Shown: positions 24,451 to 34,072 of the stretch, one piece after another | Position numbering within the stretch: position 1 is the stretch's first letter | How the letters are laid out: each line of letters opens with the position of its first letter | Source of the DNA: CBDBON01 sp965208395 | GTDB lineage: Bacteria; Chloroflexota; Dehalococcoidia; Lucifugimonadales; CBDBON01 | Length of the DNA stretch: 64,000 bases | Assembly (NCBI GenBank): GCA_965208395.1 | Contig: CBDBON010000001.1 | Coordinates: forward strand, 62,001-126,000 | Direction: 5' to 3' | The notes under the pieces: generated by a model | Database searches by the model: none | What the model saw: only the letters and a program-made list of their open reading frames with translations | What the model was told of the DNA's origin: nothing | Translations under genes and position numbers: made by a program

Positions 24451-26162
24451 ACCGGAACTCTCTCCTGTTGCATCTGTGCGACCCTTTCGCCGATCCGGCT
24501 GACGAGGTCCCTGACCTTGAACGGCAGGCCAGTGTACTGTGTGATCGACTCGGCCCGGACTCCCTGCGCCCTCAGTATGGCCGAGAACTGGCCCTGATAG
24601 TTCAGCTCCGGGACTAGCACCAGCCGCTTCGACCGGAGCTCTTCGAGCAGCGCCGGCGGGAGCGGGCTGAGGAACATGGTGTAGTACCAGCCGAGCTCGG
24701 CACCGTCCTCTACGAGGAGGTCGTAGGCCTCCAGGGACGGTCCCTTGGAGCCTCCCCAGGGCATGACCGCCACGTCCGAGCCGGTGTTGCGGGCCTCGTA
24801 CGAGCCGTCTTCCAGGAGCTGGAGCTTCGAGAAGCGTCGCCGGGTCATCTGGACGTGGCGTGTGGGCAGGTGTGTGGTGTCGCCTATCCCGTCGTGCTCG
24901 CTGCCATTGGCGGTGTAGCTTCCGGGGCTGCCGGGTATAGGCATAGGGGTGAGCCGGTCGCCCTCGTATCGCTGATAGCCGTTGTCGCCGCGGTAGACGA
25001 CGCGGTCTTCTATGACGAGGCGGCTCAGGTCGGGCTTCGGGATGTTGGCCTGGCGCTCGGAGAGCGCATGCTCGCTGAGGAGCACGACGGGTCCCTGGTA
25101 GCGCTCGGCCCAGTTGATGGCTGCGACGGCGGCGTAGAAGCACTCCTCGACGTTGCCGGGCGCTATGACCGGCAGGCGGACGTCGCCGTGCGCGGGGAAC
25201 ATGGCGGCGTTCAGGTCGCTCTGCTCCGTCTTGGTGGGCAGTCCGGTCGCGGGGCCGCCGCGCTGGATGTTGGCGACTACGAGAGGTATCTCGGCCATCC
25301 AGGCCAGTCCGAGTCCCTCGCTCATGAGCGAGAATCCGGGGCCTGCCGTGGAGGTCATGGCTTTCTTGCCGGCGTAGCCCGCGCCAATGATCGACGTGAT
25401 CGACTCGATCTCGGAGGTCGCCTGGTGGGCGAACTTTCCGGGGCCCACGAGCCTCTGCTCCATCCAGACGAGGATGGATGTGGCGGGGGAGATCGGGTAG
25501 CCGACGAAGAACTCGAGACCGGCGGCGGTGGCGCCGAGGCAGAGGGCGACGTTGCCGTTCACCAGTATCTGCTCTACGTCCGGCTTGACCGGGTCGGTCA
25601 GCTCTCCAAGGCTGAAGCCGCTCCTGGACGCCTGATCGCGTCCGAGAGAGAGGGCCTGTATGTTCGACTTGATGATCTGTTCGTCGTTCGGACGGCCCCG
25701 GGTGAAGCGCCGCACGACGAACGACTCGAGAATCGACTGGGGCATGTTGACGAGATAGGCCAGGGCGCCCATCACGACCATGTTGGCCGCGCGGGCGTTG
25801 CCGGTCGACTTGGCAAGCTCGTCGAAGGGCATGCCGAGGCTCTTGCCATCCTCTTCGAGCTCGAACGATCCGGCGTCATAGATGATGACGCCGCCCTCCC
25901 GGACCTGGTCCTTGTGCGCGTCGTAGGCGTACTCGTTGAAGGCGACGAGCACGTCCAAGTCGTCCCCGGAGGAGAGGACTCTGGAGGTGGCGATGCGAGT
26001 CTGGGTCCAGGTGGGGCCCCCCATGATCTGGGAGGGGAAGGTCGCGAAGGTCTGGACGTGATATCCGACCTGTGAGGCCGCCTGGGCGAACCCCTCAGCG
26101 GAGGTGACCACGCCCTGTCCGCCTTCGCCCGCGAACCTTACGACAAAATCACTCTTTTTCAA
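24447..26162 (-). CDS. korA: 2-oxoacid:ferredoxin oxidoreductase, fused gamma-alpha subunit
   Basis: A 571-residue protein in which the gamma domain (FAGEGGQGVVTSAEGFAQA, about 10-190) is fused to the alpha domain (GNVALCLGATAAGLEFFVGYPISPAT onward). This is the KorA architecture of two-subunit enzymes in Actinobacteria and Chloroflexota. It contains the TSTAGPGFSLMSEGLGLAWMAE CoA-site region. The start is TTG with GGAGG six bases upstream. First gene of the korAB operon. Probably 2-oxoglutarate oxidation, though branched-chain oxoacids cannot be ruled out. Confidence 0.93.
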   Translation of the reverse strand: MKKSDFVVRFAGEGGQGVVTSAEGFAQAASQVGYHVQTFATFPSQIMGGPTWTQTRIATSRVLSSGDDLDVLVAFNEYAYDAHKDQVREGGVIIYDAGSFELEEDGKSLGMPFDELAKSTGNARAANMVVMGALAYLVNMPQSILESFVVRRFTRGRPNDEQIIKSNIQALSLGRDQASRSGFSLGELTDPVKPDVEQILVNGNVALCLGATAAGLEFFVGYPISPATSILVWMEQRLVGPGKFAHQATSEIESITSIIGAGYAGKKAMTSTAGPGFSLMSEGLGLAWMAEIPLVVANIQRGGPATGLPTKTEQSDLNAAMFPAHGDVRLPVIAPGNVEECFYAAVAAINWAERYQGPVVLLSEHALSERQANIPKPDLSRLVIEDRVVYRGDNGYQRYEGDRLTPMPIPGSPGSYTANGSEHDGIGDTTHLPTRHVQMTRRRFSKLQLLEDGSYEARNTGSDVAVMPWGGSKGPSLEAYDLLVEDGAELGWYYTMFLSPLPPALLEELRSKRLVLVPELNYQGQFSAILRAQGVRAESITQYTGLPFKVRDLVSRIGERVAQMQQERVPV

Positions 26163-26293
26163 GCGAGGCCTCCAACGGCGGATGCCGGAGATGAGGTGTG
26201 CGGAGGCGCCCGATGCCGCGTACCCCTACACGAAGAGAACCCCACCCGGCGTCGGCCCCTCACCGCGCGCCGACGGGCTAGATTCCGCTATCA

Positions 26294-26323
26294 AATATAG
26301 CAGGGGGCGAAAGGGGGTGTCAA
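26294..26323 (-). promoter_or_regulatory. Strong sigma70-type promoter of korAB
   Basis: Minus strand TTGACA (26323-26318), 18-base spacer, TATATT (26299-26294). It implies a leader of about 125 bases before the TTG start; no known riboswitch is recognised in that leader. Confidence 0.6.
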
Positions 26324-26340
26324 TTTAAGATGGCGGCGGT

Positions 26341-27005
26341 TCACTCCTCGATTACGAGCGTGAAGGCAGCCGGACAGACGACGAGGAATACGGCGTCGAA
26401 GACGGCGAGCAGGGGCACCCATCGCCGCAGGTCCAGACCGTCGCCCAGCATGATGATTCCGGTGGCCTCGACGGCTGCCACGATCACGGGGATGACGGCG
26501 GGAAAGAAGAGGATCGGCAGCATCACCTCCCGCGACCGGGTGTTAACCGCCATGGCGGAGAAGAGTGTTCCCACCGCGGCGATGCCGAGGGTCGCAAGCA
26601 GCGTGACGAGGGCCAGCTCCGGGAGGTCGAAAGAGACGTCGAAGAGGACTATGAAGACGGGAAAGACGGCGGCCTCTATCACCGTCATGAAGAGGAGGTT
26701 GCCGAGCATCTTGCCGAAGAAGAGGGTGTCCCGGCCGACCGGCGCGAGCATGAGGCCGCGGAGATTGCCGCCGTCCTTCTCCAACGCGAACGATCTCGTG
26801 AGCCCGAGCACGCCTCCGAATGTGAACGAGATCCACAGGATGCCCGGAGCGACGAGCGCCAGGGCTCGCTGGGTCGCGTCGAGGGCGAAGCTGAAGACGA
26901 CGACCACGAGCAGGGCGAAGACGGAGACCGAGACGACGATGTCCTTGGTCCTCAGCTCCAGCAGCACGTCCTTCCAGACGAGCGCCAAGATGGGCTGCCA
27001 TTTTT

Positions 27006-27009
<4 letters not shown>
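26341..27009 (-). CDS. ccmB: Heme exporter membrane protein CcmB
   Basis: A 222-residue integral membrane protein with six hydrophobic segments. The start MKKWQPILALVWKDVLLELRTKDIV and the conserved GGVLGLTRSFALEKDGGNLRGLMLAPVGR loop identify CcmB. With CcmA it forms the ABC part of the system I cytochrome c maturation heme-handling complex. Its ATG overlaps the ccmA stop by four bases. CcmC, CcmE and CcmF are not in the window. Confidence 0.92.
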
Positions 27010-27719
<710 letters not shown>

Positions 27720-27798
27720 CGGGACCTCCTTTTCACCTGCTTTACGCCCCTGTAGTATAAGGTAAGCCGCCGGCAGCCGTATGACGGGAGCAAGAGCG

Positions 27799-28221
27799 AT
27801 GAGTACGATCCGGGAGCTCCAGGAGCAGTACGAGGGTCTGGGCAACGATCTGACGCCAGAGCCGGAGAGCGCCATAGACGCCGCCTGCCTCCTGAGCTTT
27901 GACTACGACTACCCCGGCCAGGATGCCGAGGTGGTGATCGACACGGACGAGTTCACCGCCGTCTGCCCCTGGACGTGTCTTCCCGACGTCGGGACGCTTA
28001 CGGTCCGGTACGTCCCGGACCGCAGCTGCATCGAGCTGAAGTCGCTGAAGTACTATCTCCTATCCTACCGGGGAGTCGGGATCGTGCAGGAGCATGCGGC
28101 GAACCGCATCCTGAACGACCTGGTTGAGGCGTGCCGTCCGCTGAGGATGAGCGTCGAGCTGGACTACAGGGTCCGCGGGGGCATCCACACGACGGTCACG
28201 ACGACCTACGAGAGGCCGTAG
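27799..28221 (+). CDS. queF: NADPH-dependent 7-cyano-7-deazaguanine reductase QueF
   Basis: A 140-residue unimodular QueF that reduces preQ0 to preQ1 in queuosine synthesis. The nucleophile Cys56 and Asp63 are in FTAVCPWTCLPD, Glu79 in CIELKSLKYYLLSYR, and His99 in IVQEHAANRILNDL. The usual Gly before LPD is a Cys here. The ATG at 27799 is chosen because of the GGGAG upstream; an earlier ATG lacks a site. Divergent from ccmA; no preQ1 riboswitch is recognised in the gap, and no other queuosine gene is nearby. Confidence 0.93.
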   Translation: MSTIRELQEQYEGLGNDLTPEPESAIDAACLLSFDYDYPGQDAEVVIDTDEFTAVCPWTCLPDVGTLTVRYVPDRSCIELKSLKYYLLSYRGVGIVQEHAANRILNDLVEACRPLRMSVELDYRVRGGIHTTVTTTYERP

Positions 28222-28248
28222 CGCGGGGGGAGACGGCGGCTGGGACCT

Positions 28249-28290
28249 GCCCTCCATCCTAGCCTTCACCCGCCGTGCCGGGGGGAAGGG
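28249..28290. repeat. Family A palindromic repeat after queF
   Basis: CCCTCCATCCTAGCC lead with a TTCACCCGCCGTGCCGGGGGGAA hairpin, a somewhat diverged copy. It lies between the convergent ends of queF and the small membrane protein gene. Confidence 0.7.
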
Positions 28291-28325
28291 ACGGGAGCGC
28301 CGCCGCTACCCGGGGGAGATGACGT

Positions 28326-28442
28326 CTACACCGCGACGAGGCAGGTGCCCAGGATGAGGGAGATGGCGAACAGGGCGAAGAAGACCCCTATTATGAGGCC
28401 GCATCCGATGCCGAAGCCCTTTTTCGCACTGTCGAAGACCAT
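28326..28442 (-). CDS. Very small single-helix membrane protein (38 residues)
   Basis: An ATG-started frame encoding 38 residues: a short charged start (MVFDSAKKGFG), then about 24 hydrophobic residues with Gly and Cys spacing (IGCGLIIGVFFALFAISLILG) and TCLVAV at the end. The composition is that of a real one-pass membrane peptide, unlike antisense shadow frames here, which are Arg-rich. The ribosome site is weak (GGACGGG). Lies between two family A repeats. Function unknown. Confidence 0.5.
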   Translation of the reverse strand: MVFDSAKKGFGIGCGLIIGVFFALFAISLILGTCLVAV

Positions 28443-28502
28443 GACGCCCGTCCGATGCTAGCATATTGGGGAGGCGTCTTGTAGGCGTTCAGGTGGCGGG
28501 TT

Positions 28503-28543
28503 GCCCCCCATCCCGGCCTTCCCCCGCCGAGTCGGGGGAGGGG
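28503..28543. repeat. Family A palindromic repeat upstream of FAH gene
   Basis: CCCCCCATCCCGGC lead with CTTCCCCCGCCGAGTCGGGGGAGGGG hairpin. Rest of the gap to 28655 holds no other recognisable element. Confidence 0.75.
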
Positions 28544-28655
28544 ATTCGAGGACGTCGCTCCCTCCAGTCTGAACAGTTACGACGGTCCAGTCCGCGTTGC
28601 CGGTAGACCGGCGTTGGAGTAAACTCCCGCTTATCATCACACGGAGGCATGACCA

Positions 28656-29423
28656 ATGACGAAGTACGCCCGGTTCGAAGCGCACGGCGAGACGGCATAT
28701 GGCGTGGTAGAGGGCGATCGCATCAGCCAGATCACGGGATCTCCGCTGGGAGAGTACGAGGTCACCGACCACGGCTATCCGCTGTCCGAGGTGAGGCTCC
28801 TGGCGCCGGTGACGCCCCGCAAGGTCGTCGCCATCGGGCTCAACTACCGCAGCCACCTGGGCGACCGGGAGCCTCCCAGCGTGCCGGAGCCGTTCCTGAA
28901 GACGGCGACCTCCGTCATAGGGAACGGGGATACGATCGTCATTCCGAAGGAGGCGACAGAGCAGGGAGTCCAGGTCCAGCCGGAGGCGGAGATGAGCCTG
29001 GTGATCGGCAGACGCTGCCGGAGGGTGAGCCGTGAGGAGGCGCTGGGCTGCGTCCTCGGCTACACCTGCGGAAACGACGTCAGCGCCCGCGACTGGCAGC
29101 AGAACGACCTGCAGTGGTGGAGGGCGAAGTCGTCCGACACCTTCTCGCCTATAGGGCCCTTCATCGTAACCGACCTCGATCCGGGGAATCTGCGTCTCGT
29201 CTGCCGCATCAACGGCGAGACCGCACAGGAGCAGAGCACCTCCGACCTCCTCCACGACGTGCCGACGATTATCGAGTTCGTCACCTCCGTGATGACGCTG
29301 GAGGCCGGGGACGTGATCATGACGGGCACTCCGGGCGCGCCGGGGGACATCCGGGACGGCGACACGGTGGAGGTGGAGCTGGAGGGGGTCGGCGTGCTGA
29401 CCAACCCGGTGAGGGCTGAGTAG
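28656..29423 (+). CDS. Fumarylacetoacetate hydrolase (FAH) family protein
   Basis: A 255-residue FAH-superfamily enzyme that acts on C-C or keto-enol bonds of oxo-acids. The N-terminal cap (about 1-50) precedes the metal-binding fold: VVAIGLNYRSH, PEAEMSLVIGRR (metal Glu residues), GNDVSARDWQ (metal Asp) and DVIMTGTPGAPG. Similar enzymes are 2-hydroxyhepta-2,4-diene-1,7-dioate isomerases and acylpyruvate hydrolases. Single gene; substrate undefined. Confidence 0.92.
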   Translation: MTKYARFEAHGETAYGVVEGDRISQITGSPLGEYEVTDHGYPLSEVRLLAPVTPRKVVAIGLNYRSHLGDREPPSVPEPFLKTATSVIGNGDTIVIPKEATEQGVQVQPEAEMSLVIGRRCRRVSREEALGCVLGYTCGNDVSARDWQQNDLQWWRAKSSDTFSPIGPFIVTDLDPGNLRLVCRINGETAQEQSTSDLLHDVPTIIEFVTSVMTLEAGDVIMTGTPGAPGDIRDGDTVEVELEGVGVLTNPVRAE

Positions 29424-29434
29424 GGGAGTCTAGC

Positions 29435-29833
29435 TCAGTCGGTGGCTCGGAGACGGCTCATATGTCCGGGCCAACCGAGGATCCGCTCGTCGGCGGTAAC
29501 GAGCCGGTGGCCCTCCAGGGCGGTTGCGACAATCAGGCGGTCTGCAGGGTCGCCGTGCATGTCCCCCAGCAGGGCCGCTCGAGCCGCGATTCCGCCGTCG
29601 ACAGGGATCTCTATGAGGCCTCTGTCCAAGAGGTCACGCCGCCAGGCGTGGATGTCGATCTGAAAATCGAAGTGACCTTTTCGAACCCGCATTCCGACTT
29701 CCCATATGGATATGGCCGAAATGGCGGCGTTGCCCTGCTGTAACGCAAGCTCGAACTCGGCACGAGAGCGCGGCCCCAGTCGGGAGTCGCCCTGTTCATG
29801 CCAGATCAGAACGTGAGTATCGAGAAGAATCAA
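29435..29833 (-). CDS. PIN-domain toxin, VapC family
   Basis: A 132-residue PIN ribonuclease: Asp5 (LLDTHVLIW), Glu45 (SIWEVGM), Asp98 (DPADRLIVATA) and Asp115 (VTADERIL). The DTHVLIW start and the DPADRLIVA motif are typical of the subgroup paired with Phd/YefM-type antitoxins, which is the partner found here. Its ATG overlaps the antitoxin stop by four bases. Confidence 0.93.
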   Translation of the reverse strand: MILLDTHVLIWHEQGDSRLGPRSRAEFELALQQGNAAISAISIWEVGMRVRKGHFDFQIDIHAWRRDLLDRGLIEIPVDGGIAARAALLGDMHGDPADRLIVATALEGHRLVTADERILGWPGHMSRLRATD

Positions 29834-30096
29834 AAGAGGTTCTCGTCGTCCGGATCATCGAACCACTCGGCGGGCATCGGAGAGACGATGTCGCCCCGGA
29901 TGCGGATCTCGTTCCGATAGCGGCCAAACGCCAACCTCGGTTTCTCCCGGTAGGGGGCCAGACGCGACACCGGCTTGCCGTTCTTCGTGATGACGATCTC
30001 CTGGCCCGTCTCCGCTACCTCGTCCATGAGCTTGAGGCACTTTGCCTTGAACTCCGACGCCTTGATGGTGCGGATGCCTGTACCGTTGCCGTCCAT
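29830..30096 (-). CDS. Phd/YefM-family antitoxin
   Basis: An 88-residue antitoxin: IRTIKASEFKAKCLKLMDEVAETGQEIVITKNGKPVSRLAPY is the Phd/YefM DNA-binding fold; the C-terminal tail WFDDPDDENLF is acidic and toxin-binding. The ATG at 30096 was chosen over one six bases upstream because AGGAGG is eight bases before it. It is preceded by a TATAAT promoter flanked by a 9-bp inverted repeat. Confidence 0.92.
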   Translation of the reverse strand: MDGNGTGIRTIKASEFKAKCLKLMDEVAETGQEIVITKNGKPVSRLAPYREKPRLAFGRYRNEIRIRGDIVSPMPAEWFDDPDDENLF

Positions 30097-30120
30097 AGAC
30101 ATTCCCTCCTGACGCAGCTG

Positions 30121-30159
30121 CGTGACCATTATAGCAGCATGGACATGACTATGGTCACG
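30121..30159. promoter_or_regulatory. Promoter and operator-like inverted repeat of the Phd/PIN pair
   Basis: CGTGACCAT (30121-30129) and ATGGTCACG (30151-30159) form a perfect 9-bp inverted repeat with centres 30 bp apart. A perfect minus-strand TATAAT (30133-30128) overlaps the promoter-proximal arm, and TGACCA in the distal arm is a possible -35 at 18 bases. Repressor binding to both arms would block the promoter (inference). Confidence 0.65.
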
Positions 30160-30216
30160 AAGGTGCCGGGCATGCATTGGGCGCCTGATCGGCTAACGAG
30201 ATTCCGCAGTCCAGCT

Positions 30217-31107
30217 TTAGCCGAGCAGCTCGCCGAGGGTTAGCCAGTAGAAGACGATGTAGGCGCCGGCGACTATCATCATCCAGGTGCCGATAGGATG
30301 GACGTAGGGCATCACCCTGCGGAAGCCGCCGACGAAGGCACCTTTGAAGAGGGCCATCCCCAGCGTCAGCCCCATTATCACGAGGCCCATCCCGCACGCG
30401 TAGAGGATGAACTGGCCGAGCGACGTGCCGATGCTCGATACGGCGAAGGATGTCCCGATCACCGAGAGGAATATCGGCAGGGTGCAGCTCAGGGATGCCG
30501 TCCCGTAGCTTAGTCCGAACAGGAAGTAGCCCTTGACGTTGGCCTGTCCGGGGTCCCCGAAGCGGTTGGCGAGCTGCTGCGCCAGCGCGCTGTATAGCTC
30601 TCCTCCGGAGAGGAGCCACGCTCCGGCGAGCGTCAGCAGCACACCGATCGACAGTCCCACCCAGGGGAGTATGTTGGCCACGAGGGAGCGTGCGCCGAGG
30701 CCGATTATCGTCCCCGCGATTCCGAACAGAACGACGAAGCCGGCCGTGACGGCAGCACCGATCAGGATGGCGCTGCCGAAGCTGCGGATGAGTCCGGCTC
30801 TTCCCTGAGCCTCTTCGTCCGACCCCAGGTAGAGGCCGACGTAGGCGGGGAGCATGGCGAAGCCGCACGGGTTGAAAGCGGCGACGACGCCGGCGCCGAA
30901 GGCAAAGCTCAGAGGCGCGACCAGGTCTCCGAAGTAGGAGCTCGAGTTGCCGGAGAGGGATTCGACGAAGCTGTTTATCCAGTCGACGTCCTCGCCGCCT
31001 CTGACCAGCAGCGCGCCGACGAACGCCACGGCAAACGCCGCGGCGGCCACAAGGACTGGCAGCGCAACACGTCTGACTATCGGTGGCAGACCCATTGTTG
31101 TTTCCAT
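30217..31107 (-). CDS. ccdA: Cytochrome c biogenesis / thiol-disulfide protein CcdA
   Basis: About 296 residues of a multi-pass membrane protein that carries reducing power across the membrane for cytochrome c maturation. The two active cysteines are in AAFNPCGFAMLPAY (about Cys81) and LSCTLPIFL (about Cys208). An extra N-terminal hydrophobic segment and a short outer loop (GGEDVDWINSFVES) precede the usual six-helix core. It lies 3 kb from ccmAB. A GTG six bases upstream is an alternative start. Confidence 0.92.
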   Translation of the reverse strand: METTMGLPPIVRRVALPVLVAAAAFAVAFVGALLVRGGEDVDWINSFVESLSGNSSSYFGDLVAPLSFAFGAGVVAAFNPCGFAMLPAYVGLYLGSDEEAQGRAGLIRSFGSAILIGAAVTAGFVVLFGIAGTIIGLGARSLVANILPWVGLSIGVLLTLAGAWLLSGGELYSALAQQLANRFGDPGQANVKGYFLFGLSYGTASLSCTLPIFLSVIGTSFAVSSIGTSLGQFILYACGMGLVIMGLTLGMALFKGAFVGGFRRVMPYVHPIGTWMMIVAGAYIVFYWLTLGELLG

Positions 31108-31154
31108 GGTCACTGTATATCGCAGTCTACCATAGCGTGGAGTCCTGTTGGCGG

Positions 31155-33128
31155 CTAGTTGGCGACGACCTTTCTGAGGTCCACTATCTGGTCGCGGAGG
31201 AGGGCGGCCTTCTCGAACTCGAGGCTCCGCGCCGCGGTCTTCATCTGAGATTCGAGGTCTTTGATGAGCCGCAGGATGTCGTCCTTCGGCAGGTCTCCCT
31301 GCGCCACGTACGGCGAACGGGTCTCGGCGATCGCCTTCACCCGCTCGGTGATGTCGTGAACCGTCTTTCGTATTCCCTGCGGGGTGATGCCGTGCTCCTC
31401 GTTGTACGCCTGCTGGATGGCGCGCCTCCGGTCGGTCTCGTCGATCGCCCGTCTCATGGAGTCGGTGATCACGTCCGCGTACATGATGACGTGCCCGTCC
31501 ACGTGCCGCGCCGCCCGCCCGATCGTCTGGATCAGTGAAGTCCAGGAGCGCAGGTACCCCTCCTTGTCGGCGTCCAGTATGGCGACGAGGCTCACCTCCG
31601 GCAGGTCGAGCCCCTCACGCAGCAGGTTGATCCCGACCACCACGTCGTAGACGCCGAGGCGAAGGTCCCTCAGAATCTCGCTCCGCTCCAGGGTGTCTAT
31701 CTCCGAGTGGAGGTAGTGGGTCTTCACTCCCATCTCGCGCAGATAGTCCGCTAGCTCTTCGGCCATCCTCTTGGTGAGCGTCGTAACGAGGCACCGCTCG
31801 CCTCTCTCCACCCTCACCTGGATCTGGTGCATCAGGTCGTCGATCTGGCCTCGGGTGGGCTTCACCTCGACGCCGGGGTCGGTGAGCCCCGTCGGACGGA
31901 TCACCTGCTCGACGATCCGCTGGCTGTGCTCGTACTCGTACGGCCCGGGGGTGGCGGAGACGTATACGACCTGGTTGACGCGCTCCTCAAACTCCCCGAA
32001 GTTGAGCGGCCGGTTGTCCAGCGCGGAGGGGAGCCTGAAGCCGTACTCGACGAGCGTGCGCTTTCGCGCCTGGTCTCCCTCGTACATTCCTCTCACCTGA
32101 GGAAGCGTCATGTGCGACTCGTCGACGAAGAGCAGGAAGTCCTCCGGGAAGTAGCTCATCATTGTGTAGGGCGTGCTGCCCGGGCTGCGTCGGGCCAGGT
32201 GCCGGGCGTAGTTCTCCACGCCGGCGCAGTAGCCCGTCTCGCGCATCATCTCCATGTCGTAGCGCGTGCGCGACTCGAGACGCTGGGCCTCCAGGACCCT
32301 TCCCGCCGCGCGGTAGTCGGCGAGGCACCGCTCCAGCTCCTCTTCGATGTCGGCCATGGCCTCCTTCATCTTCTCCTCCGAGGTGACGAAGTGCTTGGCC
32401 GGGAATATCTCGATGTCCTGCCGGTCGCCCAGCATCTCCCCCGTGAGCGGATCGAGTTGGACGATACGCTCCACCTCGTCGCCCCAGAACTCGATACGGA
32501 CGCCCACCTCCTCATAGGCGGGCAGGATCTCCAGTGTGTCCCCCCTGATGCGGAAGCGCCCCCGAGCGAGGTCCATGTCGTTGCGCTCGTACTGCATGTC
32601 GACGAGCTGGCGCACGAGACGGCGGCGGGCCCGATGCTCCCCCTTGCGGACGTAGGCCACGAAGCTCTGGTACTCCTCCGGGGAGCCGAGTCCGAAGATG
32701 CACGATACTGAGGCGACGATGAGGGTGTCCCTTCTGGTGAGCAGCGCTCTCGTGGCCGCGTGCCTGAGCTTGTCCAGCTCGTCGTTGATGTCCGCGTCCT
32801 TCTCGATATAGGTGTCGGTGCGCGGGACGTAGGCCTCCGGCTGGTAGTAGTCGTAGTAGCTGACGAAGTACTCGACGGCGTTGTTCGGAAAGAACTCCTT
32901 GAACTCGGTCGCGAGCTGGGCGGCCAGGGTCTTGTTGTGGGCGAGCACCAGCGTGGGACGCTGGACGCGCTCGACGACGCACGCCATCGTGAAGGTCTTG
33001 CCGCTGCCCGTGACGCCGAGCAGGGTCTGGTGTCTCAAACCGCGTTCGATCCCGTCGGCCACACGACCGATGGCCTCCGGCTGGTCGCCGGTCGGAGCGA
33101 ACTCAGAAGATATCTCGAAGTCCGGCAT
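31155..33128 (-). CDS. uvrB: UvrABC excinuclease subunit B
   Basis: A 657-residue UvrB, the normal length, and the damage-verifying helicase-like subunit of nucleotide excision repair. Walker A GVTGSGKT is at 38-45, and the beta-hairpin region reads YYDYYQPEAYVPRTDTYIEKD. Helicase motifs DESH, GINLLREGLDLPEVSLV and QTIGRAARH follow, then the C-terminal UVR domain (SLEFEKAALLRDQI), which binds UvrC. A TACAAT 40 bases upstream could be the -10. Confidence 0.97.
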   Translation of the reverse strand: MPDFEISSEFAPTGDQPEAIGRVADGIERGLRHQTLLGVTGSGKTFTMACVVERVQRPTLVLAHNKTLAAQLATEFKEFFPNNAVEYFVSYYDYYQPEAYVPRTDTYIEKDADINDELDKLRHAATRALLTRRDTLIVASVSCIFGLGSPEEYQSFVAYVRKGEHRARRRLVRQLVDMQYERNDMDLARGRFRIRGDTLEILPAYEEVGVRIEFWGDEVERIVQLDPLTGEMLGDRQDIEIFPAKHFVTSEEKMKEAMADIEEELERCLADYRAAGRVLEAQRLESRTRYDMEMMRETGYCAGVENYARHLARRSPGSTPYTMMSYFPEDFLLFVDESHMTLPQVRGMYEGDQARKRTLVEYGFRLPSALDNRPLNFGEFEERVNQVVYVSATPGPYEYEHSQRIVEQVIRPTGLTDPGVEVKPTRGQIDDLMHQIQVRVERGERCLVTTLTKRMAEELADYLREMGVKTHYLHSEIDTLERSEILRDLRLGVYDVVVGINLLREGLDLPEVSLVAILDADKEGYLRSWTSLIQTIGRAARHVDGHVIMYADVITDSMRRAIDETDRRRAIQQAYNEEHGITPQGIRKTVHDITERVKAIAETRSPYVAQGDLPKDDILRLIKDLESQMKTAARSLEFEKAALLRDQIVDLRKVVAN

Positions 33129-33265
33129 CTCCCTAAGCCTGCCCTACAACGTCTGCCTGAGAGGTCATTGTACACTCGGACGGCTGAGGCGTGCCCGCCG
33201 AGCCGGGAAGGGGAGCTCCCATCAGCTCCCTATCTACTCGCTTCCTCTAACGGGGTCTGAGTAAG

Positions 33266-34063
33266 CTAAGCAGACCGTGCAACCCAGATCATCTGCCTGC
33301 TGTCCTCGTCGAACGGGGCACGGTCGAAGTCACCGTACAGGTCGACGACCTCGTACCCACAGCGGGCGAGCAGATGCTCCACCTCCCAGCGGTGGGCGTA
33401 GCGGACCTGGAAGTCCCTGTACAGCCGCCGCGATACGGCTCCGGCGTCGTCCAGGCTCTCCACGATCACGCGCGCGTCAATGACCTGGTTGTGGTGGTCG
33501 TACCTGCTCTGGTGCCAAAGCACCAGGCGCTCTCCCGTGTCGGGCCGGGTCACGTCTCTCAGGTGGTATGGAACGTCCTGGTCCTGGGACAGCATGTCCG
33601 GGTCTGGAACGAATATATCGAAGACGAGCCTGCCGTCCGGCGCCAGGTGGTCTCGGACGCGGCTCAGCGTCCTCACCTGGTCGTCGACGGAGAGCAGCGA
33701 CAGGAAGCCGTTGAAGGGGACGATCACGAGGCCGAAGGCCCGGTCCAGTGCAAGCTCCCGCATGTCCCGCTGCAGAAGCAGGAGCGGGCCGTCGTCGTCC
33801 GTCAACTCCGCCGCCTTGCGCCGGGCTGCCTCCAGCATCTTCGGCGAGACGTCCAGGCCCACCGTCTCGATTCCCGCCCTGGCGATGGGGAGGGCGACCC
33901 GTCCGGTGCCGCATCCCAACTCCAGGACCGGCCCGGCGCTCCGGCGGGCCTCCTCCACGTAGAATGGGATATCCGCCGTCAGGTCGGCGTGGACAGAGTC
34001 GTACACCTCCGCCCAAGCATCGAGGTTTTCCAGTTCAGTGGGGAGACTGTGCTGCACGCTCAT
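33266..34063 (-). CDS. Class I SAM-dependent methyltransferase
   Basis: A 265-residue Rossmann-type methyltransferase. Motif I VLELGCGTGRVALPIA is at about 46-61, GLDVSPKMLEAAR follows as the acidic SAM-ribose strand, then DMRELALDRAFGLVIVPFN, and a C-terminal beta region with VRYAHRWEVEHLLARCGYEVVDLYGDF. The substrate cannot be told; the family is broad. It lies nine bases downstream of ruvA, so it may be the last gene of that operon. Confidence 0.88.
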   Translation of the reverse strand: MSVQHSLPTELENLDAWAEVYDSVHADLTADIPFYVEEARRSAGPVLELGCGTGRVALPIARAGIETVGLDVSPKMLEAARRKAAELTDDDGPLLLLQRDMRELALDRAFGLVIVPFNGFLSLLSVDDQVRTLSRVRDHLAPDGRLVFDIFVPDPDMLSQDQDVPYHLRDVTRPDTGERLVLWHQSRYDHHNQVIDARVIVESLDDAGAVSRRLYRDFQVRYAHRWEVEHLLARCGYEVVDLYGDFDRAPFDEDSRQMIWVARSA

Positions 34064-34072
34064 CTCCGCGCG

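Noticed and set aside
24451..25143. N-terminal extension of the korB frame
   Set aside because: Runs through korA in another frame, is Arg/Pro-rich, and the ATG at 24450 with ATGA overlap is a better start.
27720..27798. preQ1 riboswitch before queF
   Set aside because: No pseudoknot core or A-rich tail is visible in the short leader.
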